Shown one piece after another: positions 1 through 6,150 of a stretch of DNA of 8,814 bases (within the stretch, counting starts at the first letter, position 1; each line of letters begins with the position of its first letter). A program made the translations under genes and the position numbers. Origin of the DNA: VMCP01 sp964408945 (GTDB taxonomy: Bacteria; Bacteroidota; Bacteroidia; NS11-12g; UBA955); contig CAYPBJ010000048.1 in NCBI GenBank assembly GCA_964408945.1, forward strand, positions 1 through 8,814. Direction: 5' to 3'. Under the pieces are notes generated by a model. It saw nothing but the letters and a program-made list of their open reading frames with translations, had not been told where the DNA came from and made no database searches.

Positions 1-161
1 TAGGTACATTTAGGTTGTGGCGCGATTTGGGCTATGCATTTGGAGCCATAATTTCCGGAGTTACAGCAGACTATTTTGGCATAGATTGGGCGATCTACCT
101 TATTGGAGTATTAACCGTGTTGTCTGCGGTGATTGTGAAGGTAAGGATGGCTAAATTGTAA
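1..161 (+). CDS. MFS transporter, C-terminal fragment
   Basis: The reading frame is open from the window edge and ends at TAA 159-161; about 52 residues are visible. They include RLWRDLGYAFGAIISG, then ADYFGIDWAIYLIGVLTVLSA and a short basic tail. The Arg-x-x-Arg-Asp-x-Gly-Tyr-Ala-x-Gly-Ala pattern before a Gly-rich helix, then a final hydrophobic helix, is typical of the last two transmembrane helices of Major Facilitator Superfamily transporters. This places the protein in the inner membrane as a secondary transporter. The substrate cannot be told from this piece. The gene runs tail to tail into the minus-strand thioredoxin-fold gene with only 2 bases between the stop codons, so there is no room for a conventional terminator. 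Confidence 0.72.
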   Translation, partial: GTFRLWRDLGYAFGAIISGVTADYFGIDWAIYLIGVLTVLSAVIVKVRMAKL

Positions 162-163
162 AT

Positions 164-1417
164 CTACTTTTTTGTTTTGGTTCCCACCGCTCTGATTTCA
201 GCAAGAAATTCCTGTGTTTTCTTGATGTCTTCTTTTGCTGCAATGCCAAGTTCAATGGATTTTTCAGCACTGGCTTCAGCCGATTTATAATCTTTCAATT
301 TAAACTCTAAGTGTGCTTTAGTATCAAAGTGTTTGAATTCTGGTGACAGTTCGATGCTTTTCTTAGAGTATTTCAATGCTTTTTTCAAAAGAGCCACGTC
401 ATCTGTTTCTTTGCATAAGGTCCATGCGGTTTGATTGTATTCTCGGGCTAATACTGGTTCTTTAGCCGTTTTACAATGTTGGTCGAATAGATTAACCAAA
501 GCATTCCAGTTTTTCTGAGTTTGATACCAATGCATCCAATTTGAATATTTTGCATAATCTGGGTATTCCGTCCATTTCAACAACTCTTCTAGGCTCTCCT
601 TGAATTGATTTTCGTTGTTTGTGTTGATGGCTTTATATACCTGAGTGCTCCACAACTGCTCTGTATGAAAACGGGTAAGGTCATTTCCATAAAGGGAATC
701 AAACAGTTTTAAGTTGGCCATCCATCGCTGAGTATGTTCTTTGGTGAAGTAATACTGGCTTAAGCGTCCCACGGAAAACAACTCAAATACATCTGTGATT
801 TTGTTGTATTGTGCTGAAAAGCCACTAGTGCTAGTATCCTTATACATGGTGAAATCTTTGCTATTAATGAAAGGCATAAACCAATCAGGAATATTGTTAG
901 GACTCATTTTGGGGAAGCCCGGACGTGAATATTTTCCTTTCGATCCTTGAGTTTGAATGATGTTATATGCAGAATCCATTTCCTTCATCCAATATTCCTT
1001 TTCAGTGTAGCCCCGATAGGTGAATAACAGGTTTCCATCTCCGTTGAATACTAAGAAGGTAGGAAATGACGCAACGCCGTAATGGTATCTGAGAAGTCTT
1101 CCGAGTGAATCTTGCTCCATTTCAAGGGAATAACAGTCCATGAACGACTGCATTTTATTGCTAACAGAAGTATCGCGGAAGTTCTTTTTATCCATCACAA
1201 TGCACCAATAGCACCAGTCGGTATAGCAATCTACGAACAGCAATTTATTGGCTTCTTTGGCTTTTTTGAGGGACGCTTCCCAGTTTACCAACTTCGGAAA
1301 ATAGGTTTCAATTTTGGGGAAGGCTGGTTTTTGGGCTTTGCCCGATGTGAACAGTCCAAGCGTTAGAAGCACTAAAAAAAGTGATTTATTACTATGTAAA
1401 TGCAGTTTGAGTTTCAT
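164..1417 (-). CDS. Secreted thioredoxin-fold protein with TPR-like C-terminus
   Basis: A 417-residue protein. Residues 1-29 form a signal peptide (basic start, hydrophobic core VLLTLGLF, ending Gly-Lys-Ala-Gln), so it should act in the periplasm or be exported. Residues about 45-155 are a thioredoxin-like domain of the Thioredoxin_7/DUF255 kind: a strand LLFVDCYTDWC leads into the redox motif Cys69-Tyr-Trp-Cys72, and Pro119 in ASFPTFLVF fits the cis-proline that faces the active site. An extra Cys64 lies just before the motif. After a middle region without a recognised domain, residues about 320-405 are helical and read like one or two TPR-type repeats (ALKYSKKSIELSPEF, then DYKSAEASAEKSIELG). 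The likely role is a thiol-disulfide oxidoreductase or redox-linked scaffold; partners are unknown. ATG 1417 is chosen because the signal peptide begins there. I found no consensus promoter in front, only a poor TATATTCA match. Confidence 0.85.
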   Translation of the reverse strand: MKLKLHLHSNKSLFLVLLTLGLFTSGKAQKPAFPKIETYFPKLVNWEASLKKAKEANKLLFVDCYTDWCYWCIVMDKKNFRDTSVSNKMQSFMDCYSLEMEQDSLGRLLRYHYGVASFPTFLVFNGDGNLLFTYRGYTEKEYWMKEMDSAYNIIQTQGSKGKYSRPGFPKMSPNNIPDWFMPFINSKDFTMYKDTSTSGFSAQYNKITDVFELFSVGRLSQYYFTKEHTQRWMANLKLFDSLYGNDLTRFHTEQLWSTQVYKAINTNNENQFKESLEELLKWTEYPDYAKYSNWMHWYQTQKNWNALVNLFDQHCKTAKEPVLAREYNQTAWTLCKETDDVALLKKALKYSKKSIELSPEFKHFDTKAHLEFKLKDYKSAEASAEKSIELGIAAKEDIKKTQEFLAEIRAVGTKTKK

Positions 1418-1520
1418 GTGGCAGATTTAATTCATTGACTTCGTGAATATACGGCAATTAAACATTAAATAGATGTATCGGTGTTTGCTGGATGGATTAC
1501 ACTAATTTCGCAATTACTTT

Positions 1521-2294
1521 ATGATTGACTTCTTGAATCAGCTCAAAGACCGTAATGAACCGCTATTTTATTTCGGTTGGGTCTGCTTGATTAGCGCATT
1601 GGTGTTTTTGGTTCTTGCTAAAACCACCACAACCCAAGTGTACGGCGTGAACGCTTGGTTCAAACCTTTTAAATTCGCGGCATCTACTGTTACTTTTGCG
1701 TGGGCAATGGCTTGGTACTGCCATTATTTGCCCGATTTCAACATTAAAATGTTCAATGCTTCGGTCATTGTTTTACTCGGATTTGAAATAGTATACATTG
1801 CACTGCAAGCTTCTCGCGGACAGCTTTCCCACTACAACATGAGTACCCCGTTTTATTCAATGATGTACAGCTTCATGGCGCTTGCCGCTTCGCTGGTTAC
1901 CATTTATACCGCTTATGTTGGATTTCTTTTCTTCAAGGGGACCTTCCCAGAGTTGCCAGTGCATTACCTATGGGCCATACGATTGGGTATTGTCGTTTTT
2001 GTGATTTTTTCTTTCCAGGGATTTGCCATGGGCTCTCGACTCAATCACAGTGTGGGTGCATTGAACGATAATTCCAATTTGTTTATTTTAGGTTGGAGTA
2101 AGACGGTTGGCGATTTACGTGTAGCTCATTTCATAGGAATGCATGCCCTACAAGTGTTGCCAGTGCTTTCGTTTTATGTTTTACGAAACACCAAACTTAC
2201 TATGCTGGTATCTGTTCTTTATGGAATACTGGCTCTACTTTCTCTCATTCAAGCATTCAAAGGGAAGCCATTGGCCACTTTTTTAAATCCATAA
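1521..2294 (+). CDS. Seven-helix integral membrane protein of unknown function
   Basis: A 257-residue, strongly hydrophobic protein. Seven membrane segments can be read at about residues 14-35, 48-68, 77-97, 109-137, 148-170, 201-221 and 226-246. Polar residues cluster in the loops: NAWFKPFKFAAS after helix 1, ASRGQLSHYN after helix 3, and GWSKTVGDLRVAHFIGMHALQ leading into helix 6. Two histidines of that last stretch (His-x4-His) lie at a membrane edge and could bind a metal or haem, which is inference only. I do not recognise a named family. It is the first gene of a three-gene unit: the methyltransferase begins 4 bases after its stop. Upstream, TTTG at 1484 and TAATTTCG at 1503 resemble the Bacteroidota promoter with one mismatch in the -7 box and a short 15-base spacer. 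The ATG at 1521 is the only sensible start. Confidence 0.85.
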   Translation: MIDFLNQLKDRNEPLFYFGWVCLISALVFLVLAKTTTTQVYGVNAWFKPFKFAASTVTFAWAMAWYCHYLPDFNIKMFNASVIVLLGFEIVYIALQASRGQLSHYNMSTPFYSMMYSFMALAASLVTIYTAYVGFLFFKGTFPELPVHYLWAIRLGIVVFVIFSFQGFAMGSRLNHSVGALNDNSNLFILGWSKTVGDLRVAHFIGMHALQVLPVLSFYVLRNTKLTMLVSVLYGILALLSLIQAFKGKPLATFLNP

Positions 2295-2298
2295 AACA

Positions 2299-3225
2299 TT
2301 GAACTGCTCTGTCTGCAATTCGCCCAACAATAGCTTTTACATTAATACCGGACCTTTGATGGTAGATGGTGATAAAAGCAAGGAATACCGCTTTCTGAAA
2401 TGTGATGATTGCGAGACCGTTTTTTTAGAAAATCCACTAGATGAAAGTGCGCTAGGCGATTTTTATCCCGATTATTACCTTCCTTACAGAGGGGAAAAGG
2501 CTTGGGGGAAATACGCTAAAATCGTTCAACGACAGGATGACGCGCTCAATATCAAAAGGGTTGATTTGGTATCTAAATTCCTGTCCCCGAAAAAGCATCC
2601 CCAGAAAATAAAAATCCTCGATGTAGGCTGTGGGAAGCCCGATTTTCTCTATCACTTTGATCAACGCGTTGATTCTGATTGCTTTGGAGTTGATTTCAAA
2701 CAGGCTCATTGGGGTGATGCGAAGTATTCGAAACTGAATTTGACCGAAGGCGATTGGACTCAACACCAGCCAACAGAGCAATACGATGTCATTACCGCTT
2801 GGCACTATTTGGAGCACGATTATCATCCCCAAAAAACCGTAGAAAAATGCTTAGAATTGTTGAAACCCGGCGGACTGGTGATTATTGAGGTGCCCATGTA
2901 TCAAGGGCTTTTGGCCAGAATCCAGAAAAATCACTGGCAAGGTTGGCATACTCCACGACACATCAATTTGTTCAGTTTTAAATCATGGAGCACGCTTTTT
3001 TCTGCGTCACATTGGACCATTTTAGATCATCACAAATACGGTTCCCTAGATCCCTTTATTTTGTGGTGGCTCGGAAGAGCAGAGAAGAAAAATTACCTCT
3101 GGAACACAAATTTTGAAGGTCACTTCTTGAATTTGGCTCTCCTAAAGGGGCTCACTTTTCCATTGTTTGCCTTAGAAAAAGTTCTTCCGCTGGGGATTCA
3201 AACGGTGGTAGTTCAAAAAAAATAA
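2299..3225 (+). CDS. Zinc-ribbon class I SAM-dependent methyltransferase
   Basis: A 308-residue protein read from a TTG start codon 4 bases after the preceding stop. The TTG start is supported because the metal-binding motif begins at once. Residues 1-45 hold two CxxC knuckles (Cys3/Cys6 and Cys35/Cys38), as in zinc-ribbon N-termini of many Bacteroidota methyltransferases. The Rossmann-type core starts near residue 103: motif I is KILDVGCG (105-112), an acidic residue Asp132 ends strand 2, then YDVITAWHYLEH (162-173) and LLKPGGLVIIEVP (187-199). The following GWHTPRHINLFS (215-226) is typical of Methyltransf_23-like enzymes. It should transfer a methyl group from SAM to an unknown acceptor in the cytoplasm. 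Its position between a membrane protein and a CrtA-like oxygenase allows, but does not prove, a lipid or carotenoid substrate. Confidence 0.87.
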   Translation: MNCSVCNSPNNSFYINTGPLMVDGDKSKEYRFLKCDDCETVFLENPLDESALGDFYPDYYLPYRGEKAWGKYAKIVQRQDDALNIKRVDLVSKFLSPKKHPQKIKILDVGCGKPDFLYHFDQRVDSDCFGVDFKQAHWGDAKYSKLNLTEGDWTQHQPTEQYDVITAWHYLEHDYHPQKTVEKCLELLKPGGLVIIEVPMYQGLLARIQKNHWQGWHTPRHINLFSFKSWSTLFSASHWTILDHHKYGSLDPFILWWLGRAEKKNYLWNTNFEGHFLNLALLKGLTFPLFALEKVLPLGIQTVVVQKK

Positions 3226-3229
3226 CATC

Positions 3230-3892
3230 ATGCAAGTAACCACAGTTCTCTTCTTTGAATTGAAAGGCAACATCAATAAAATTTGGGGGTTCGCGCAAGT
3301 GCCGCTCGCAGGATTTTTCATGAAACGCATTCCAGGACTCACTTTTTTCAAGTCTATGGGGTCGGGGAGTGGAGGCGGTTTCGGCGCTTGGCCCAGCTTT
3401 AGCAATTACGCTTGGTTGATGGTTTGGGAAAATAGCACATACGCTGAGAATTTTCTGAACGGCAATTCCTATTTGAAGGGATACAAGGCCAAATGTTCCA
3501 ATACCCGAATTTTGCATTTGAAGAACGTGATGTCGCACGGAAAATGGTCAGGAGTTAATCCATTTGAGTCGGTGGGTTCTTTTCCCGAGGGATCAAAAAT
3601 CGTGGTATTGACTAGGGCGCGGATTCGATTATTTAAATTGTGGCATTTTTGGCAAAAGGTAGGAAATACAGCTGATGATTTGTACAAATTCGATGAGTTG
3701 GAATTTGCTATTGGAGTGGGTGAATTGCCCTTGATTCAGCAAGCCACCATCAGTATTTGGGCCAATATGGATGCCGTGAAACGCTACGCATATCAGCACG
3801 AAGCCCACAAAAATGTAATTCAGTTGACCCGGAAACACAATTGGTACAGCGAAGAGCTTTTCGCCCGTTTTTACCTCGAAAAAGAAGCTTGA
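3230..3892 (+). CDS. crtA: CrtA-like (spheroidene monooxygenase family) oxygenase
   Basis: A 220-residue protein that aligns from end to end, by eye, with my memory of the proteobacterial spheroidene monooxygenase CrtA. Matching blocks in order: WGFAQVPLAG (19-28), IPGLTFFKSMGSGSGGGFG (34-52), YAWLMVW (60-66), GKWSGVNPF (104-112), LTRARIRL (127-134), FWQKV (140-144), FAIGVGELPLIQQATISIW (159-177), then YAYQHEAHKNVIQ and NWYSEELFARF near the end. CrtA of purple bacteria is a haem-containing enzyme that adds oxygen at C-2 of acyclic carotenoids. In this organism the substrate may be a different carotenoid. No other carotenoid gene is in the window, so the symbol marks family membership and the function is not established. 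It starts 4 bases after the methyltransferase stop, so both are probably co-transcribed. Its TGA overlaps the palindrome TGATCA that also gives the stop of the opposing gene. Confidence 0.8.
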   Translation: MQVTTVLFFELKGNINKIWGFAQVPLAGFFMKRIPGLTFFKSMGSGSGGGFGAWPSFSNYAWLMVWENSTYAENFLNGNSYLKGYKAKCSNTRILHLKNVMSHGKWSGVNPFESVGSFPEGSKIVVLTRARIRLFKLWHFWQKVGNTADDLYKFDELEFAIGVGELPLIQQATISIWANMDAVKRYAYQHEAHKNVIQLTRKHNWYSEELFARFYLEKEA

Positions 3893-4261
3893 TCACAACT
3901 TGATGCCGGTCGAAAGTCGTTGTATCAACATGCTGACAATTCTCCTAGAGAGCTCGTTTTTGTGCAATAAGTAAAAGGCTAGTTCTTCCTCGCTCATAAG
4001 ACCCAATACCATTCCAATCAGTGCATTGCGAAGGGTGATTTCTTTTTGAAGTTGCAACCGTATGAAACTGTCAAGGTCATTTTTCAACTTAGGAATCTTA
4101 AATACGTTTATTTGAGACTTGAAATATAGGATGAGGGCATCATTTTGAAATTTCAATATGGGACGTAGGCATACGTTTTGAAAGTGCTCCAATTCTAGTG
4201 AGCAGCGCTCATCATCTAAGGGAATTTCGCTTCGCAGTGCTATTAATTGTTCTGATCGCAT
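3893..4261 (-). CDS. Small conserved Bacteroidota protein of unknown function
   Basis: A 122-residue, soluble, probably all-helical protein with no signal peptide. It begins MRSEQLIALRSEI and has the blocks LEHFQNVCLRPILKFQNDALI (24-44), KNDLDSFIRLQLQKEITLRNALIGMVLGL and ending ELSRRIVSMLIQRLS. I recall this layout (an N-terminal hexapeptide, FQN-x-x-LRPILKFQN, then RNxLIGxxxG, then RRIxxxLIQRL) from small Flavobacteria proteins that databases sometimes label glyoxalase. I see no glyoxalase metal-binding residues, so I would not use that name. The stop codon abuts the CrtA-like gene with no spacer. Upstream, TAACTTTA (minus strand, 4279-4272) is one base off the -7 consensus, 10 bases before ATG, and lies back to back with the promoter region of the metK leader. 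Confidence 0.8.
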   Translation of the reverse strand: MRSEQLIALRSEIPLDDERCSLELEHFQNVCLRPILKFQNDALILYFKSQINVFKIPKLKNDLDSFIRLQLQKEITLRNALIGMVLGLMSEEELAFYLLHKNELSRRIVSMLIQRLSTGIKL

Positions 4262-4276
4262 TAATGAATTGTAAAG

Positions 4277-4308
4277 TTAATCAAATACCTAGAATATTAT
4301 TATATTTG
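4277..4308 (+). promoter_or_regulatory. Bacteroidota-type promoter of the metK leader RNA
   Basis: TATATTTG at 4301-4308 is a perfect match to the Bacteroidota -7 element TAnnTTTG. A weak -33 element TTA lies at 4277-4279, 21 bases upstream. Transcription would then begin near 4315-4318, which is where the first strand of the long RNA stem starts. I looked through 4309-4530 for another TAnnTTTG and found none, so this is probably the promoter of both the leader RNA and metK. Confidence 0.6.
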
Positions 4309-4315
4309 CAGCAGT

Positions 4316-4504
4316 ATCACGAGACCTACATGGGTCACCAACCGAGCACTAACCCTGCTACGGTGGTAAAATGATGCGGACAAATCGTCAAAAACAAAGG
4401 GAAATGAAATTTAAGTTCTTGTTCGACCGTGTTTTAATTGCCAATAGTTTGTTGGTTGGTTTTGGTTTGTTTGTTCGCTCCTTGACCGGGTCTCGTGTTT
4501 TTTT
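4316..4504 (+). ncRNA. Structured RNA upstream of metK: leader attenuator or 6S-like small RNA
   Basis: The 5' bases CACGAGACC (4318-4326) are perfectly complementary to GGTCTCGTG (4489-4497), and GGTCA (4333-4337) to TGACC (4483-4487), so the ends close into a 14-bp stem with one internal loop. Seven T follow at once (4498-4504). Inside is a solid hairpin: ACCA, CCG and AGCA (4337-4348) pair with TGCT, CGG and TGGT (4356-4367), giving 11 bp, two single-A bulges and the loop CTAACCC. GACC (4323-4326) can instead pair locally with GGTC (4333-4336), which excludes the long-range stem, so two states are possible. The 3' half has a 28-base tract of only G and T (4448-4475) facing an A/C-rich segment. 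I do not recognise SAM-I, SAM-II or SAM-III cores. It could be a new SAM-sensing leader or a stable RNA such as 6S. Confidence 0.5.
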
Positions 4505-4530
4505 CTCAAAACACATTTTCAAACAAATAC

Positions 4531-5691
4531 ATGAAAAAACACATCCATCAATTCACCAGTGAGTCGGTATCGGCCGGTCACCCCGACAAAATCGCAGATC
4601 AAATTTCAGATGCCATTCTTGATGCTTACCTGGCTCAAGATCCCCAATCAAAGGTGGCCATCGAATGCCTCATTACTACCCAGAAACTGCTCATAGCCGG
4701 CGAAGTAACATCCTCCGCTAAAGTCAATGCCGTCAAAATAGCTGAGAAAGTGCTAGATCAGATCGGTTACAATGATTTAAAGGTCGGTTTTGATTGGAAA
4801 ACGGCCGCCATTGAGCAAGTCATCCATCAGCAAAGTCCTCAAATTTATCAAAGTGTGGTGCACGGCGGTGCCGGAGATCAAGGCATAATGTTCGGACATG
4901 CTTGTAGCGAGACCCCTGAGTTAATGCCTCTGGCTATATCGCTGTCGCATCAGATAGTTCGAAAATTGCACGAATTGCGCACCAGCGGGGCACTTCCGTG
5001 GTTGCGGCCCGATGCAAAATCCCAAGTAACCATATCCTACGAAGCCGACAAACCCATCAGCGTGGATACAGTGGTGGTGTCTGCGCAGCACGATGAATCT
5101 GTTGCGCAGGCGGACATCAGGAGAGCCATCATTGAGTTGGTACTGGAACCTCTTCTCGAACCGTGGCTTCAAGTAAAGCAACCTGAATATTTGATCAATC
5201 CATCGGGGATTTTTGTCCTCGGGGGACCCCATTCCGATACCGGTCTTACCGGAAGGAAAATTGTGGTGGACACCTATGGCGGAAGCTGTCCTCACGGAGG
5301 AGGAGCCTTTTCGGGGAAGGATCCGAGCAAAGTAGATCGCAGTGCAGCCTATGCCGCAAGGTACATTGCGAAGCATTTGGTGGCGTCGGGATTGTTGTCC
5401 AAATGCACGGTGCAACTGTCGTATGCCATTGGCGTGAGCGAACCTACTTCGGTGTACATCGATTCTTTTGGGACTCATCAGGTTGATTTGAGGCTGATTG
5501 AGCAGTGCGTGAGGGATGTTTTTCCGGTGACACCCAACAGTATCATCGAAGAATTGGGCTTGAAACGACCCATTTATTTCCCAACCGCGAGTTACGGGCA
5601 TTTTGGTAATGAAAATTTCCCCTGGGAACAACTGGATTCAAAGCGCATCCAGAAACTAAAGCATCTTAACAACGGGAGGGCAGCAGAATGA
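4531..5691 (+). CDS. metK: S-adenosylmethionine synthetase (methionine adenosyltransferase)
   Basis: A 386-residue cytoplasmic enzyme that makes SAM from methionine and ATP; close in length to E. coli MetK (384). All family signatures are present: FTSESVSAGHPDK (8-20), GAGDQGIMFG (113-122), DAKSQVT (161-167) with the catalytic lysine, GGPHSDTGLTGRK (231-243), the P-loop-like GGGAFSGKDPSKVDRS (256-271) and YGHFGNENFPWE near the end. The ATG at 4531 is chosen because the family begins a few residues before FTSESVS; a longer reading from GTG 4495 would start inside the leader stem. Oddities: Ala replaces the usual Glu before GHPDK, and Ser replaces Gly in the PHGD motif. G+C looks higher than in neighbours (57-58% in two 60-base lines I counted, against 45% in one line of the methyltransferase). 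The gene overlaps the next by ATGA and probably depends on the leader at 4316-4504. Confidence 0.95.
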   Translation: MKKHIHQFTSESVSAGHPDKIADQISDAILDAYLAQDPQSKVAIECLITTQKLLIAGEVTSSAKVNAVKIAEKVLDQIGYNDLKVGFDWKTAAIEQVIHQQSPQIYQSVVHGGAGDQGIMFGHACSETPELMPLAISLSHQIVRKLHELRTSGALPWLRPDAKSQVTISYEADKPISVDTVVVSAQHDESVAQADIRRAIIELVLEPLLEPWLQVKQPEYLINPSGIFVLGGPHSDTGLTGRKIVVDTYGGSCPHGGGAFSGKDPSKVDRSAAYAARYIAKHLVASGLLSKCTVQLSYAIGVSEPTSVYIDSFGTHQVDLRLIEQCVRDVFPVTPNSIIEELGLKRPIYFPTASYGHFGNENFPWEQLDSKRIQKLKHLNNGRAAE

Positions 5692-5960
5692 GGTCGTTTT
5701 TGTACATCAAAAGGGAAGGCGACGAGTTGCTTTATGCAAATTTTTGGAATACGCTGTCAGAATTGGATGATGCGGCATTGAATCAGAGGTTTGAAGCTGC
5801 ACTCAAAACGGGAATTGTGGGCGTTCACGCGCAGGGAGTTTATTTATTCACCTTGTGGAAGAAGGGCCGTGAACGGAATCTGCGGTTTGCCACAGACCCT
5901 AACGGGGGCATCCAAATTGAAGATGGCAGGATTATTACTTTAAGGCCGCTGATTGAGTGA
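5688..5960 (+). CDS. Small protein of unknown function, translationally coupled to metK
   Basis: A 90-residue protein whose ATG shares four bases with the metK stop (ATGA), so translation is probably coupled. GGGAGG at 5674-5679, inside the metK end, lies about 8 bases before the start and looks like a Shine-Dalgarno site, which is uncommon in this phylum. The sequence starts MRSFLYIKREGDELLYANFW, has no signal peptide, membrane segment or cysteine, and alternates hydrophobic and polar residues (GIVGVHAQGVYLFTLWKKG, then IQIEDGRIITLRP) like a small mixed alpha/beta fold. I do not recognise the family. Co-expression with metK is the only functional hint. The coding pattern and the exact overlap make it likely real. 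Confidence 0.68.
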   Translation: MRSFLYIKREGDELLYANFWNTLSELDDAALNQRFEAALKTGIVGVHAQGVYLFTLWKKGRERNLRFATDPNGGIQIEDGRIITLRPLIE

Positions 5961-5993
5961 GTTGAAAAATTGGTGGCTCACTTTGAATAACTC

Positions 5994-6034
5994 ACCTTCC
6001 CACGAAAACTCCCCGAATTTTCGGAAGGTATTTT
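5994..6034 (+). terminator. Probable intrinsic terminator after the metK unit
   Basis: ACCTTCC (5994-6000) pairs perfectly with GGAAGGT (6023-6029). Inside it, GAAAA (6004-6008) pairs with TTTTC (6018-6022), leaving a 3-base bulge and a 9-base loop. ATTTT follows at 6030-6034. The T tract is short, so termination may be partial. It lies 33 bases after the stop of the 90-residue gene, where a terminator is expected. Confidence 0.45.
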
Positions 6035-6093
6035 CAAGATCTGGGGTGGGGACAAGCGTCAATCGGATGCGAATGTCTCCGCCTCGGGTTTAA

Positions 6094-6148
6094 TTACCTA
6101 TTTATTTACTCACCCTTATAGGGGTGAGGTAAGTAAATAAATAGGTAA
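6094..6148 (+). promoter_or_regulatory. Long stem-loop touching the start codon of the clan-CD-like gene
   Basis: TTACCTATTTATTTA (6094-6108) is perfectly complementary to 6134-6148, and CTCACCC (6109-6115) to GGGTGAG (6122-6128). This is a 22-bp stem with a 5-base bulge (GTAAG) on the 3' side and a 6-base loop TTATAG. Its last base is 2 bases before the ATG at 6151. No T tract follows, so it does not look like an intrinsic terminator. In mRNA it would hold the ribosome entry region in double-stranded form. As DNA it could also be an operator or the footprint of a small palindromic element. I see no second copy in the window. Confidence 0.6.
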
Positions 6149-6150
6149 AT

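Noticed and set aside
1112..1366. 84-residue plus-strand ORF opposite the thioredoxin-fold gene
   Set aside because: It is antisense to the CYWC domain and signal peptide region, which are clearly coding on the minus strand.
2452..2832. 126-residue minus-strand ORF opposite the methyltransferase
   Set aside because: The plus strand carries clear SAM-binding motifs; this frame has no recognisable domain or start context.
3152..3538. Minus-strand ORFs (also 3172-3405, 3469-3687, 3629-3838) opposite the CrtA-like gene
   Set aside because: They are shadows of a well-supported gene and have low-complexity, unconvincing proteins.
4316..4504. Assignment of the metK leader to a known SAM riboswitch
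   Set aside because: I could not find the SAM-I core (GGGAC, GCAACC, k-turn) nor recognisable SAM-II or SMK patterns, so I left it unclassified.
4495..4530. Longer metK from GTG 4495
   Set aside because: This would add 12 residues coded by the closing stem and T7. The MetK family starts a few residues before FTSESVS, which fits ATG 4531.
4371..4562. 63-residue plus-strand ORF between the leader and metK
   Set aside because: It lies within the structured RNA, runs over the metK start in another frame, and its sequence is a conceptual reading of the stem and G/T tract. It is not Met-rich as a methionine leader peptide might be.
4921..5631. 236-residue minus-strand ORF inside metK
   Set aside because: It is an antisense shadow of a fully recognisable metK, with no domain of its own.
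5961..6093. Possible small gene or mobile-element end between the metK unit and the long stem-loop
   Set aside because: Apart from the hairpin at 5994-6029 I see no ORF with a sensible protein and no terminal repeats or target-site duplication.
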